Position numbers and translations under genes: made by a program
In this document: one piece after another, positions 1 to 11,563 of the stretch
How positions within the stretch are numbered: position 1 is the stretch's first letter
Layout: each line of letters opens with the position of its first letter
The notes under the pieces: generated by a model
The model's database searches: none
The model's input: the letters and a program-made list of their open reading frames with translations, nothing else
What the model was told of the DNA's origin: nothing
Assembly: GCA_022606425.2 (NCBI GenBank)
Contig: JAHDVF020000184.1
Coordinates: 1 to 64,000 of the forward strand
DNA length: 64,000 nt
Origin: Lepidostoma basale
Taxonomy: Eukaryota > Arthropoda > Insecta > Trichoptera > Lepidostomatidae
Direction of reading: 5' to 3'

Positions 1-525
1 AACGTGGAAATACCCTATCGCCAACAATTTGAAGATCTCAGAAAGTTTGATAGGTAGATCCGGCATCAAATTTCGAAAGTGTTTTGTATATATTTGTTGT
101 TATGTGTAGCAGAAGATAATTGTATCGCCTTCAATTCAATTGTACTGAAATAATATTGAATATTTTTGACAAATATGGAGTAATTATTCGCGTTTTGTTT
201 GTAAACATTTTGTTTGTGGCTTTCAAAGGGCGCAAACGTTTTGCTTTATAGCCGTGGAATTGAAAAAAAAGTCAACAACCTCACAGAAGGAGCTTCGTCA
301 GAGAAAAACCTTATAACATTTATATAATCGTGGTTTCATCAAATATTATATACTTCTTAGGTGGAGTTAGTGAACGAAATTTTTATTTACTACTTCTGAT
401 GTTTAAAATTAAAATACAATATTTTATTTTTCATGAATAATCATTTGGTACGACATACTTGTAATAGAGCACCATAATGACTTCATTTTAAACATATACT
501 TCAACAACCATTAACAAAAAAATGG
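1..525. other. AT-rich sequence, no gene seen
   Basis: No convincing reading frame. At 281-312 the minus strand reads CTGACGAAGCTCC, which matches the 5' half of the family E hammerhead-like motif described at 45692-45725, but its 3' half is not recognisable. It may be a worn copy. Confidence 0.35.
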
Positions 526-529
526 TTTA

Positions 530-880
530 TCATCATCAGCAGTCTGTCATCCACTGCTGAACGTAGGCCTCTCCCAAAGCATGCCACCGCCCCCTATCCA
601 TTGCCGCTCTCATCTATCCATGTCCAGCAATCCTCTTCAGATCGTCGGTCCAGCGGGCAGGGGGACGTCCAACTCTACGGAATCCTGTACGCGGTCTCCA
701 CTCCAGAACCCGTCTTCCCCATCGGCTGTCGATTTTCCGACAGATATGGCCAGCCCTACCGCCACTTCAGCCCGCCTATCCGCAGACCCACCTTAGTCAT
801 CTTGGTTTGTTGTCGAATAAATTCGTTTCTAAATCTGTCCCTCGAGGTTATTCCAAGCATGGCTCTTTCCATCCAAAAAA
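530..880 (-). mobile_element. RTE-like LINE, 3' end of pol (subfamily e)
   Basis: Read on the minus strand, the segment encodes the extreme C-terminus of a non-LTR retrotransposon polyprotein. Recognisable blocks are a RAMLGITSRDRFRNEFIR stretch, then AGHIC, then GRPPARWTDDLKRIAG, then the ending LGEAYVQQWM followed by a stop. The two halves are in different frames (a one-base shift near 760), and a stop interrupts the last block, so it is dead. Length is a few percent of a full LINE. Related ends lie at 18870-19160 and 21236-21530. Clade assignment comes from remembered family motifs, not a search. Confidence 0.75.
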
Positions 881-1190
881 TGGTTGATACTTTTTAAGTC
901 ATAGTTAATGATTTGTGATAATTGTACTGTATAATTCACATTCCATGAAATAAAAAATATGTATTTTTATACATTATAGTAAGACAATTTCCACATTCAA
1001 TGTTTTTTTTTTGTCTTGGCAAGTTTCGATAGAAGTAAAACTTATCATAAGGAGAGCTGCAGGTATATGATATATGTCCGATGATGAAGATCTAATGAAT
1101 ATAAAAAATAGATTGACACCTTTCAAGTTCTGATATACGACTGTTAAACACGGTGCCTAACCAAAAAATAAATAAAACGGTTGGAGGTCT
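881..1190. other. AT-rich sequence, no gene seen
   Basis: Nothing recognised. Confidence 0.4.
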
Positions 1191-1194
1191 TTGA

Positions 1195-1415
1195 TATGTG
1201 ATGCTACAGAAGACTATAAGGAATATCCTGGAGAGAACATATCACGAATAAGGAGGTTTTTAGTAAATTCAAAGTAGGGAGAAAACTAATGAAAATAAAA
1301 CCCTCTCAGAGAGACGAGCCACATGAATCGATCACATTATCGACAGAAGAGAGATATGAGAATGGATGAGGGACAAATTGCAGAAAGCGCCCTCGGTGTA
1401 TTTGAAACAGTGGGA
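1195..1415 (+). mobile_element. RTE-like LINE fragment (subfamily b), heavily decayed
   Basis: Translation gives CYRRL, a stop, then GISWREHITNKEV, matching the 26331-26690 and 40590-41385 copies in the region just before the RARWIGHV block. Downstream the frame is broken repeatedly. It is a 5'- and 3'-truncated relic. Confidence 0.6.
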
Positions 1416-1420
1416 AAAAA

Positions 1421-1590
1421 ACAAAATTTTATGGGAATGACATATTAAAACTTACTAAGGCATGATCAAATGTTTAATTGATAAATCTTTAGAATTCTAT
1501 TGAAACGTGTTATTCTTATAAAATTTTGTAAAACTCCCAAAACACACATTTTCATTCGTATTTATTATTTATTATGGATTTTATGTTAAC
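1421..1590. repeat. Family B inverted-arm element with hammerhead-like motif
   Basis: Left arm (ATTTTATGGGAATGACAT, then CTAAGGCATGATCAAATG) and right arm (GAAACGTGTTATTC, then TTTTCATTCGTATT) match the two arms of the better copies at 26100-26330 and 59865-60140. The motif is worn: the trinucleotide after GAAACGT is GTT rather than GTC. Confidence 0.5.
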
Positions 1591-1716
1591 AATATTCATG
1601 AAAGAAAACAATTAAAAAAGCAGCGAAAGAAATATAGAAAACTTAAAATTTAGGAAATTTAAGGGATTTCAAATTCGGCTGGGGTTGAATTCCATACTCG
1701 TGATAACTACATTGGT

Positions 1717-1915
1717 CTACGTAACTTTCTTGATCTGAATTCTCGGCTTGGATTCCTCAAACGATCGCATTTCATCTCCATTAGCCTTGCACGTACCGGT
1801 ATCAGAGTCACTGCGGGAATGAAGGGTTAATGGTCCGCAATCAGGGGGTGCAGCGTCGTTAGCTTTGAGAAATGCTGTGAGATACCACTTTTCTACACTT
1901 GGCACATTAGGAACA
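1717..1915 (-). CDS. Candidate terminal exon of a host gene (unrecognised)
   Basis: On the minus strand a frame runs about 66 codons from a potential splice acceptor (AG read from 1917-1916) to a TAG at 1719-1717. The peptide is polar and not low-complexity, containing VEKWYLTAFLKAND, then SRSDSDTGTCKANGDE, and ending PRIQIKKVT. Upstream of the acceptor the minus strand reads TTACTAATGA, a plausible branch point about 25 bases away, although the pyrimidine tract is poor. No ATG opens the frame, so it would have to be an internal or last exon. It matches none of the LINE or mariner proteins here, and I do not recognise the family. A chance frame is possible. Confidence 0.3.
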
Positions 1916-1925
1916 CTAATAACAT

Positions 1926-2690
1926 TTTCATTTCTTATTCATTAGTAATTGTATTCATTATCGATTTCAATAACAAATCACTAAAAACATTTTAAGCATT
2001 TATAATAAAACTTGCTTTGCCAAAGTAATGTAATATTTTACGGGCGTCGTTTTTTTTTCAAAAATTATATAATTTGCTAAAACCCTCGTATTATTATTAT
2101 TACAGATTTAATTCAATTGAATTATAATTTATAATTCTTCAAAACCGAGCATAAATAGCTCCTTATTATAAGGAAGGAATCATGTTTTGTCAGGGTTTGA
2201 AAGAGTTACCTTAACTACCATCTAACTTAATACCTAATACATATTAACTATTTCTCAAGTTATTTATAATATATACATTTTACTGTTGCTAGTATTTATT
2301 AATCATTATGAAATAAATTTTATTTATCCCTAGCAAGTTTTATGCAATTATGTACAATATAAATATTTGATTGTACATAATTACACAATTTAAAGCCCTT
2401 TTTATGATTTTATATTTTAGTTTGGAAAATGTACGAAAATAACCGATTCTATTATAAGTTATTTCTGAAGAGTTAAGTAATGGTCAAAATAATGTTTTAT
2501 TATTATGAATAATGTGTCTTTGGATAAATATAATTGCGCTTTGTATTTTCATAACACTTTATTTTTAAATTTACAGACATGTTTCAATTATAATATGACG
2601 CTTATGTTTTCAATATAAATTATTTAAAATATGCAAAAAAATAAAAATTAAGTGTCGTGAAAACACAAAGTGCAATATAGAAGAAAGATA
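1926..2690. other. AT-rich sequence with one hammerhead-like relic
   Basis: No gene seen. On the minus strand near 2574-2584 a GAAACATGTC motif is followed by AATAAAGTGTT, the same order as the other hammerhead-like elements. The CTGANGA half is not visible. Confidence 0.35.
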
Positions 2691-2698
2691 TGGGTCTT

Positions 2699-2850
2699 AG
2701 GGTACGGCCACACCGGAGTGCCTGGGTAGAAGTAAAGACACAGTTGGCTTGTGATCACGCCCTGTGGCGCGGAGCGCATAGTGTGGCCGGTTCCATAGTG
2801 CGCCATACGTTGGTTCGGCGGACGTTCATTTTAACTCGTGGCCGTACCCT
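2699..2850. mobile_element. Short MITE with 13-bp terminal inverted repeats
   Basis: AGGGTACGGCCAC at 2699-2711 is exactly complementary to 2838-2850, giving a 152-bp element that is clearly more GC-rich than its surroundings. There is no coding capacity of its own. Flanking bases do not show an obvious target duplication, so the superfamily is unassigned. Confidence 0.6.
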
Positions 2851-3470
2851 TACTGAACATTTTTTTTTTAAACCAGTTATCATAATAATAGAGTTTAATA
2901 TTTCTCGTATCACAATCTTCATTAAAAAAATCTTATCAATAATTTTATTTGCATATAATTATATCATTACTCGAGGGGATTTGAAATACCAGAATAATTG
3001 ATAATTAAAAAGTAAAAAAAGAAAATCCTTCCCAAAATTTTTTATTTTCTTCCAAAAATCGATAATTTTAGATTTCACCTAGAACAAAAAAATATTATTC
3101 TGTTCACAAATTAAGAACTGAATAACTTCCAATTTTTCGATTCATAGATCAAGATAATAATTTAAACTATTAGTTGATTTATGTATAATAGATAACTCTC
3201 AAATTCTATACTCGGTTCCATTGTATGTAAAATATAATTTGAATTTCCTTTTTTCGAGGGTCCATTGAAATTCGCCGCAGTCAATGTCACCTCGAATCTT
3301 CGGTAAAACGAATATCGTATTTTGCAATAATAGGTTAATAAGAAATTTTCTATCAGATTTTGAGTTTCGAACAATGGGGTAACAATGTCGCCTGCAAGAG
3401 ACCTCTTGAGAATAACTCTACCGCGAATGAATAAAGAAAATGAGATAAACTGTTAATTAAAACAATTTGT
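2851..3470. other. AT-rich sequence, no gene seen
   Basis: Nothing recognised. Short open frames here have no family resemblance. Confidence 0.4.
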
Positions 3471-3474
3471 GGTG

Positions 3475-3625
3475 TTAAAAAATTAATTAAAACAATTTGT
3501 TAATTTGTGGTGTGACAATTAAATAAATAACTGGAAACACCTTAATATCTTATTTTGTTTTATAACACTACCGACCAGTTTCGTAACAAGCGGAGCTTCA
3601 TCGGGGTAATAAAATAAAGTTTTGA
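3475..3625 (-). repeat. Family E element with hammerhead-like motif
   Basis: The minus strand at 3573-3607 reads CCGATGAAGC, then GAAACTGGTC. The flanks 5' TACC and 3' GGTA would form stem I, while the 45692-45725 copy has CACC and GGTG, a compensatory difference. One core change (U4 to C) and a poor stem II suggest a worn copy. A family E outer motif (TTTGTGGTG) lies at 3490-3515. Confidence 0.55.
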
Positions 3626-3659
3626 TTTGTTTGAATATTGAATATGCTAGAATGTCAAA

Positions 3660-4065
3660 TGCATAAATAAGAACTGGATGCAGTGTGAATGAAAGTATTA
3701 TGAACAAAATAATAAAAGGGACGTTTAGATAGTTCGGACGTATGGAAATAATGAATGAGAAAAAAATAATAAAAAAATAATATGTTGACGATGTAAATGG
3801 AACAATAAATAGAGGTAGACCGTAGAAGTGGCGCAGTACATAGATGCCTTTGCTGCAGTGATGTGAAAACGTGGCACGATCAAATAAAAAAAAAAATCAA
3901 ATGTTGGATACGCGAGAAGTCAAAAAAACTCGACGTGTGTGGATGACACCAAGTATGAATGTTGAGAAAGTCAGAGAAGAATGTCAGGAAAGAATAGAGT
4001 TGTGGTCAATTCTTACTGCCTACTCCTTTGGAGAGACAGCATGATGGTTAGTTTGTTAGTTTTTA
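3660..4065 (+). mobile_element. RTE-like LINE 3' end (subfamily a) with a small internal insertion
   Basis: Decayed C-terminal coding followed by the typical 3' end: CAATTCTTACTGCCTACTCC, then GATGGTTAGTTTGTTAG. This subfamily ends in GTTAGTTAG-type simple repeats, common for RTE-clade LINEs. About 40 foreign bases at 3824-3865 interrupt the conserved GRPRKTWHDQ block; they match the minus strand of another LINE at 16525-16565. Several stops and shifts, non-functional. Confidence 0.75.
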
Positions 4066-4690
4066 TTTTATTTCTTAACGAAACTTAAATAAAAGTTTTG
4101 TACTAGAGTATTTTGACTTTTCTAAAATAAAATTGTGGAATTATTTTTAATCAAGTTTTTTGATATACAATCTTATTAAATTTTCAATTTTACTTCGATT
4201 CCGCTCTACATTCTATTCGTTCCTCTCCACCATAAAATAAAGTAATGTAGGACGGCGCAAGGTAAGATTAAAAATTCCGGAGAATAATAAAATATGGCGG
4301 AGGACATCATACCACCTGCTCTAAGGGTAAGCTTCCGCCCGGGGTGGTTTAATAAAAGAGGAAAGACATTAAGTGTTGCCAAATTAAGAATCACACCCTA
4401 TGGCCTCTGAGGGATGATGCTTTCATGTCGTCTGCAAACTGAAATAAATACAAGGGATGAAAATTATGGCTTTAATTTGAGTGTAACACTCAAACAATGA
4501 GACCCGTTGTAGCGAAATGCTCGAGCGACAAACTTTATAAAGAACAGCTACTAAGATTAACGGGTGTTGTTTTAGAGATTTATTTCTATTAAAAATATAC
4601 AATAGTTGTGTAGAAACAATTTTGGTACCTAATCTTCTGGTTCAACAAGTCTCCAACTTTTAAACATAAATTTAACAATTGTCAAGAGAC
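4066..4690. other. No gene seen
   Basis: Mixed AT-rich sequence; nothing recognised. Confidence 0.4.
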
Positions 4691-4694
4691 ACCA

Positions 4695-4915
4695 ATAGAA
4701 TTTCTTCTTCTTTTTTTAACAGATCTAACGATCTATGACATGGAAATTATGTCTCCTGAGACAGTGGGGTCCGACTGTCCCTCCATCTCTTAGGTGGACT
4801 TCCAGGTGGGCGGTGTCCAAAGGGGTTGTATATGGAAGTCACTCCAATATCTTCCTCTGGATCTACTCGACTTCTATAACGACATTCTTGAATCGTCGAA
4901 CGATATTCTCGAATT
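4695..4915 (-). mobile_element. RTE-like LINE 3' end (subfamily d)
   Basis: Minus-strand translation contains PFGHRPPGSPPKRWRDS followed by the tail with CTTCTTCTTT on the plus strand. It corresponds to the last 60 codons of the longer copy at 24170-25015. Truncated. Confidence 0.7.
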
Positions 4916-5049
4916 AAATGCATAGTTGATTAACTGGTCGTTTATTATAAATTTGTGTAAAAGTAAAAAACCGTAATTTAATCAAGATGAATTGTTTTAA
5001 TAAAACTCGTACAATGCTACAGTGTCAAAGCTTTAATTTTAACAATTTT

Positions 5050-5200
5050 TTATGAATTAAAACACTGTTTTTTCCACTTTTGAGTTTATTTTTCTCGACA
5101 TGTTTCGAAGGCTTACACCTTCAATAATAATCTCAAAAGTGGAAAAAAAAGTGTTTTAATTCATAAAAATTCGTCATTATGGAATTCCACAGTATGGAAT
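5050..5200 (-). repeat. Family C inverted-arm element with hammerhead-like motif
   Basis: Arms AATTAAAACACTG...CCACTTTTGAG (5056-5085) and CTCAAAAGTGG...GTGTTTTAATT (5132-5161) are inverted copies. On the minus strand, 5131-5097 reads TTGAAGGTGTAAGCCTT, then CGAAACATGTCGAG. The family C first half (TTGATGA) is altered in this copy. The right flank TCATTATGGAATTCCACAGT is the shared outer end of families C and F. Confidence 0.6.
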
Positions 5201-5725
5201 TCCTTTAGTTTATCTAAAATTAGCTTTAATTTAAGATTTAAAAAAATATTCTTCTGATGATAAATTTAAATATATAATTGGTTGAAGGCATAGGTTAAAG
5301 GATAAGGATTTTGGCTGGTCATAGCGAAGTAAACATTTGAAAATTGATCTAAAATCAGAATGTATGTGTATGTCAGTCGTACCATAGTTGTTAAATATCC
5401 ACGTGTGAAAAAAAATAAAGTTAAATACACGATTTCTGTTTTCCAATTAGTGACTGCCCGTTCATTCATCGAAAATATTGGAAATAGAAAATAACTTTTA
5501 TGCAACCCTGGTGAACTACTTTTTTACACTCTCTATTCGAATATTTTACGAGTTATATGAAAATTTTGCTTTGTTTGAATCCACCCCATATTAATTATTG
5601 AACTAGAATGTACGTTTATTTCTAGGCAAAAAGTTTTGAAAAAAAAAACTTTTTAAATAAAATAAAAATGACCTATCGCATTAACAATTATGAATTTACT
5701 AACATATTTTGATTCTAAGGACCAG
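5201..5725. other. AT-rich sequence, no gene seen
   Basis: Nothing recognised. Confidence 0.4.
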
Positions 5726-5729
5726 TTAA

Positions 5730-6055
5730 CTTACTAACTAACCACGAGAGGGTAGATGGCCAAACTTCTCTATCCTGACATACTCTCACGCCTCTTCTAC
5801 ATTTAGACAGGGTGACATGCACGCTCGTTGATTATACTTGCTTCGAACATGGTCGCCTTTCAGTATTTGATTAATTTGGTTTTGCCATGTCTTCCTTCGC
5901 CTTCGTCGACTTCTTTTTCCATTCGCGTTATTTGTATGTATCTTTTTGACCATTCTTCCCTCATCCATTCGTTCAAAGTTCGTATTGTGTACGATTCGTT
6001 CAGAATCCCACATATTATAATTCATCAGATTCCCGTTGGGTACCGTCTCCCAGGA
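5730..6055 (-). mobile_element. RTE-like LINE 3' end (subfamily a)
   Basis: Minus-strand frame 6025-5786 contains ERMDEGRMVKK, GKRSRRRRRKTWQNQINQI and ACMSPCLNVEEA, equivalent to the ORF end at 20705-21199. The 3' end at about 5730 carries the TAACTAACTAACCA version of the subfamily tail. 5' truncated. Confidence 0.75.
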
Positions 6056-6282
6056 TAATCACCAAAAAATGGAAGGAAGCTAATAGGTAAGGGATATTTA
6101 GCATTATAATAGGATCACACCGTTGGTCTAAATGTAGAATAAGAACTAGAGCTTCTGTGTATAATCATTTCTATATAAACGTCATATTTATTTAGATTTT
6201 CTTATGATTCTTCATCGTGTTATCGTACGCTAGTTTTTTTATTTTATTTTAAGATAACAAACAGCGATAAGTATATATATAA

Positions 6283-7890
<1,608 letters not shown>

Positions 7891-7894
7891 AACT

Positions 7895-7990
7895 AATCCG
7901 AATGAAACAGTCCGTTTTCAATTAGTTTTATTATATTTTATGAGAATGACATGTTTCGCTTTTCTAAGGCAATATCTAATGTACCAATAT
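7895..7990 (-). repeat. Family B arm with hammerhead-like motif
   Basis: TTTTATTATATTTTATGAGAATGACATGTTTCGC at 7925-7959 is the minus-strand form of GCGAAACATGTCATTCTC. The first half reads TTAGATATTGCC, away from the CTGANGA consensus. Confidence 0.55.
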
Positions 7991-8697
7991 ATTATTTTAC
8001 TAACACCCGAAACCGATTTTAACTATAAGAACACGTAGAATAAGTTTCGGACAAAACAGTGGACTATTTTTTTTAGTTAATTCTACTTACCTGATTCAAG
8101 TAACCAAATCATGCGAAGTATGGCTTCAATAATAAAAATAATTATAACACTTTGGTTAATATTGAGCCATTTTTAAGAAATAAAAAAAACATAAAAGACG
8201 CTTCCTATCCGCAACGTACAGACAAAAAGGCCCAAAAATTATAGTTTAAAAATGTATTTTTCGAGCACATTCTATTGTGATGGAAAAAAAGATTTCATCT
8301 TGATATGATGTTTTAAAATGCCATTTACTTCTGAATACAGTACGTGATACGTATTTCATTACTGTCATTCTTCAGGCATTATGGGTACATAACATCAAAA
8401 GCATCTCAGATCTGGCCTTTGTTGAGAATACTTAAAAAGACGATGAATAAGCTCGCGGTAACTTGAATATTGAGGTAAGTATGCCACATCCGAAATAATG
8501 GGAGTTATAGAAATCATCCTGAGAGGATTGCAGTATCTGGTTTTTATGGCCCGCACACGAGGATTCGGCGTATGTAGCAAATTGCTTTTTCTGATTCCCT
8601 AGTTGCGAAGGGAAGTAAAATAAAACGGCACAAGAAAATAATTTTATTATAACGAAAATACAGGTAAAATAATTGCGAAAATAATCCAAATAATAAG
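7991..8697. other. No gene seen
   Basis: 8395-8690 has overlapping minus-strand frames without recognisable motifs. Nothing else stands out. Confidence 0.35.
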
Positions 8698-9105
8698 TTA
8701 AGGGGAATAGCCACTGTGATTGTGAGATTGTTTTTTGTTTAAATTTAAAGTTTATACCTTCGAAAATATGTGTATAAAATTTTAGGTCGAAATTTCGAAA
8801 TTTGTGAGAGTAGGTAAACCAACTATTTTTGCGCCGGCCGCGACGCTAACCGGGTGAAAGCTGCTGAGAATCCCATGAAAAGTTAAATATTTTTTTTTAA
8901 AAGTCAAGAACACCACTGGAAATAAAGAGGAAGAACCATCATATGGCCCAGGACTCGATAGTTTGATGTAAGTATACTTGTTTTTAGAAGATACATTATT
9001 TTAAACAGTCCATTGTTTTGGCCGAAACACTATGATACCTTAACATTTTAAACTGTTAAATTAAATAACTTTGTTTTTTGTATCACTATAGTATTTGATT
9101 TATGC

Positions 9106-9146
9106 GACAACTGTTTCATCAGCCTATGTTGACATCATCAGGTGTT
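9106..9146 (-). ncRNA. Hammerhead-like motif, family G
   Basis: The minus strand reads CTGATGA, a 17-base spacer, GAAAC, AGTT, then GTC: all hammerhead core bases are present. Stem III could be three pairs (ACA/TGT). Stem II pairing is weak and stem I has only one clear pair, so folding is doubtful. Confidence 0.4.
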
Positions 9147-9530
9147 ACAATAATTACATGATTTTATAATAAGAAAAATGGACTAAAAACTTTTTTCTCA
9201 GAACGACTTTTTTGATACTGGTCGCATCAATAAATTAAGCAATTATCAACCGATTTTCAACTTTTTATTATTTTTATTATTCGTCTTTGCTATAGCTATC
9301 ATTAAGCGCAGCTTATTTTGAAAATTTAGTTTTTTACTATAATAGTTTTTAAAACTGCTTGAATGCAAAAAGGGGCATATAAATGAAAATAAATTTCAAT
9401 CAGTCACCATTTAGTAAAAAATCAAACAAACAATAACTACATTCATACATATTTTAATGGGCTTTTCTTTTTCAGAAAACCCCTTTTCGAGAAATCGATG
9501 CGACCGTGGAGAGAGAATTTTTTGGTACAC

Positions 9531-9756
9531 CATAGGTTTCCAATCTTTTCTGGGCCACCGCCCCCTTTACAAGAAAAATAAACGTTCAACGCCCCCCTCC
9601 CATAAAAGTGTCTTCGTGATTAGCGTGTTTTTTGTCGTTTTAGACTGTATTTTTTTAGCTGCCTACGCTCTCTACTTTTTCTGGGTCTTCTACTGCCCCC
9701 CTGAAAGTCTCAAACGCTCACAAGGGGGCGTTAACGCACACTTTGAGAACCTAGGC
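9531..9756. mobile_element. hAT-like MITE
   Basis: The ends, CATAGGTTTCCAATCTTTT and (minus strand) CCTAGGTTCTCAAAGTG, are imperfect inverted repeats of the hAT type with a GGTTCTCAA core. Inside is GC-rich non-coding sequence (GCCACCGCCCCC; CTGAAAGTCTCAAACG). The same element occurs inverted and split at 55400-56671. No clear 8-bp target duplication. Confidence 0.6.
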
Positions 9757-9942
9757 TCTAAACCAACACAGATAACTTTGTAACCATTGAATATTTTTCA
9801 ATAAAAAAAAAACTGTATTGAAAGTAAATTTAAAAAAATAAGTAACCGCGATCCCCATATTTCTTAATTGTCCCGGTCAAAAAAAAAAACGAAAATCACT
9901 TATTTTTTCGGCCGTCACAGTGGCTATATCCCCCTTTATTTA

Positions 9943-10430
9943 CAATACATATTACAACGATTATTCGATTTTCCGAAGTTTATACAACTAAATAAGGTTA
10001 AAATAAAGAAAAGTAATTGAACACATTTGTTTTATACAATTTTATCTATGTGAATATGAATAAATTGCGGTCCCTAAGAGAATTTGGCAGATATAATTTG
10101 TTATTTGAAATTAGGTTAAATATATTACTTTATAAATAAAAAAAACACGTTACAATAACAATCTTCTTTTGGTAAATATAAATATCAAAAACTTGAATTT
10201 TTGGATTGTTAATGTATTAAGTAACACAATATTTTGATCATGTGAATTATAGACACTGAGTTAAAATAGGATTATATGTAATTTATGTGCAGCTGAGAAA
10301 AATTCCAACAACAGGTGTAAGCTCACCTTGCACTAATTGCAGGTGAAATGCAATTACATTTGTTGTTTACCTATGTTTATATAGCACGTAGTTAAAACAG
10401 GTCAATTTATTTTTCTTGTATTCAAGTTAT
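9943..10430. other. AT-rich sequence, no gene seen
   Basis: Nothing recognised. Confidence 0.4.
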
Positions 10431-10439
10431 GATTAAACA

Positions 10440-10545
10440 AAACGATGTTTTTTAAATAAAATCTTCCACTTTTGTATTTATTTCGAGAGCGGACGGTTTC
10501 GTCTGGCTAGCTAGTATCGACATACTGGTCGTGGTTGTACTAAAG
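10440..10545 (-). repeat. Family A arm with worn hammerhead-like motif
   Basis: CTTCCACTTTTGTATTTATTT then GGACGGTTTCGTCTGGCTAG matches the minus arm of family A (compare 30961-31040). One base is missing in the stem III region. Confidence 0.55.
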
Positions 10546-10564
10546 TGTTTTTATGTCAAACCTT

Positions 10565-10760
10565 AATTTTTTGATAAACTTATTGCGTTGACACGGTGGG
10601 ATTCCATAGCAGTTTTTGCTACATGTTTCGAAGATATTAACGACATTGATGATGAAGGTTGAATAACTTCGGAACGTGTCGTGTCGAGAAAATATACTAA
10701 AAAGTGGAAATAACTGTGTTTTAATTCATATTATCATTACTGTTAAAGTTATGACGAAAA
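10565..10760. repeat. Family C inverted dimer with two hammerhead-like motifs
   Basis: A minus-strand half (ACATGTTTCGAAG at 10621-10633) faces a plus-strand half (TGATGATGAAGG, then GGAACGTGTC at 10647-10680). The plus half is followed by AGTGGAAATAACTGTG and TTTTAATTCAT, the family C arm. The outer end GCGTTGACACGGTGGGATTC lies at 10583-10603. Confidence 0.6.
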
Positions 10761-11560
10761 ACTAGTAGCTACGATCTAATCTAACCAAAAGGATACGATA
10801 ATGCTATAGTAACACTGAACTATCTGAATAGTGCCACATTATTTATCAAATGCAAATGTTTGATAATTGCCCGCATTGAAGCACAGTACTTAATATAAGT
10901 TCAATTATACTAGGATTAATATATTATCTAAATAAGTAGAAAAAAAACGGCTTCAGAAATAAAGAAACAAGATTTTAATGTATTCTTGTTACGTAAATAT
11001 GTTTTTGAGTTGCAGAATAGTAGTAAGGTAGATTGCAGCGTAACCTGGTGGCAAAGTGGCATGATGCATGACGTTAATTAGAGCATATCAAGTTATGTTC
11101 GTAGTTCTGAACGGTTTTCAAACGAGATATATATCTGGAATCTGACTTAGATAATTTTGTACGGGTGAATAATTAAACTAAGTGTTATATAACCACATTG
11201 CTTTCCTTAGAGGATATGCGTTGAGTAGTCCCATTATCACATGTGCCATATATTTGCTTTATTTGGTGGATTCATTTAAAAACTGCTATTTACTCGCTTT
11301 ATGATAAGAACGGTAGAGGGTCACATGAAAGCTTTAAAGATATTATAACAGTTGAATAATTAGGTTTGCCAGTGATGCATTCTGAACACAGGCAAATGCT
11401 CATAAACATCACTGTAATAAAAAAAACATTTTTTTTTTCTGCTGGCAACAGTTGGTAACTCTCAAATTAAACGATACCAATATACAAGTACAGTGTAATT
11501 TTGAATTGCTTTATTAAAAATCAGTATAAACATATTTCATATTAATGAAAACGTCTATTT
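10761..11560. other. AT-rich sequence, no gene seen
   Basis: Nothing recognised. Confidence 0.4.
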
Positions 11561-11563
11561 TCT

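Larger units (their letters stand above)
8702..9934. mobile_element. TTAA-type DNA transposon remnant with nested MITE
   Basis: Left end GGGGAATAGCCACTGTGA (8702-8719) and right end, read inwards on the minus strand, GGGGGATATAGCCACTGTGA (9934-9915) form terminal inverted repeats. They are flanked by TTAA on the left and TTTA on the right. No transposase frame survives. A hAT-like MITE (9531-9756) and a family G hammerhead-like motif (9106-9146) sit inside. TTAA flanks fit piggyBac- or Kolobok-type elements; which one is not decided. Confidence 0.55.

Noticed and set aside
2690..3001. 103-codon plus-strand frame
   Set aside because: It starts in the 2699-2850 MITE and runs into AT-rich sequence; no family resemblance.
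8469..8478. GAGGTAAGTA on the plus strand, a perfect splice donor consensus
   Set aside because: All three upstream plus-strand frames have stops within a few dozen bases and no acceptor or coding trace was seen.
9457..9783. 108-codon plus-strand frame with hydrophobic stretch
   Set aside because: It coincides with a hAT-like MITE that is split and inverted at 55400-56671; non-coding repeat.
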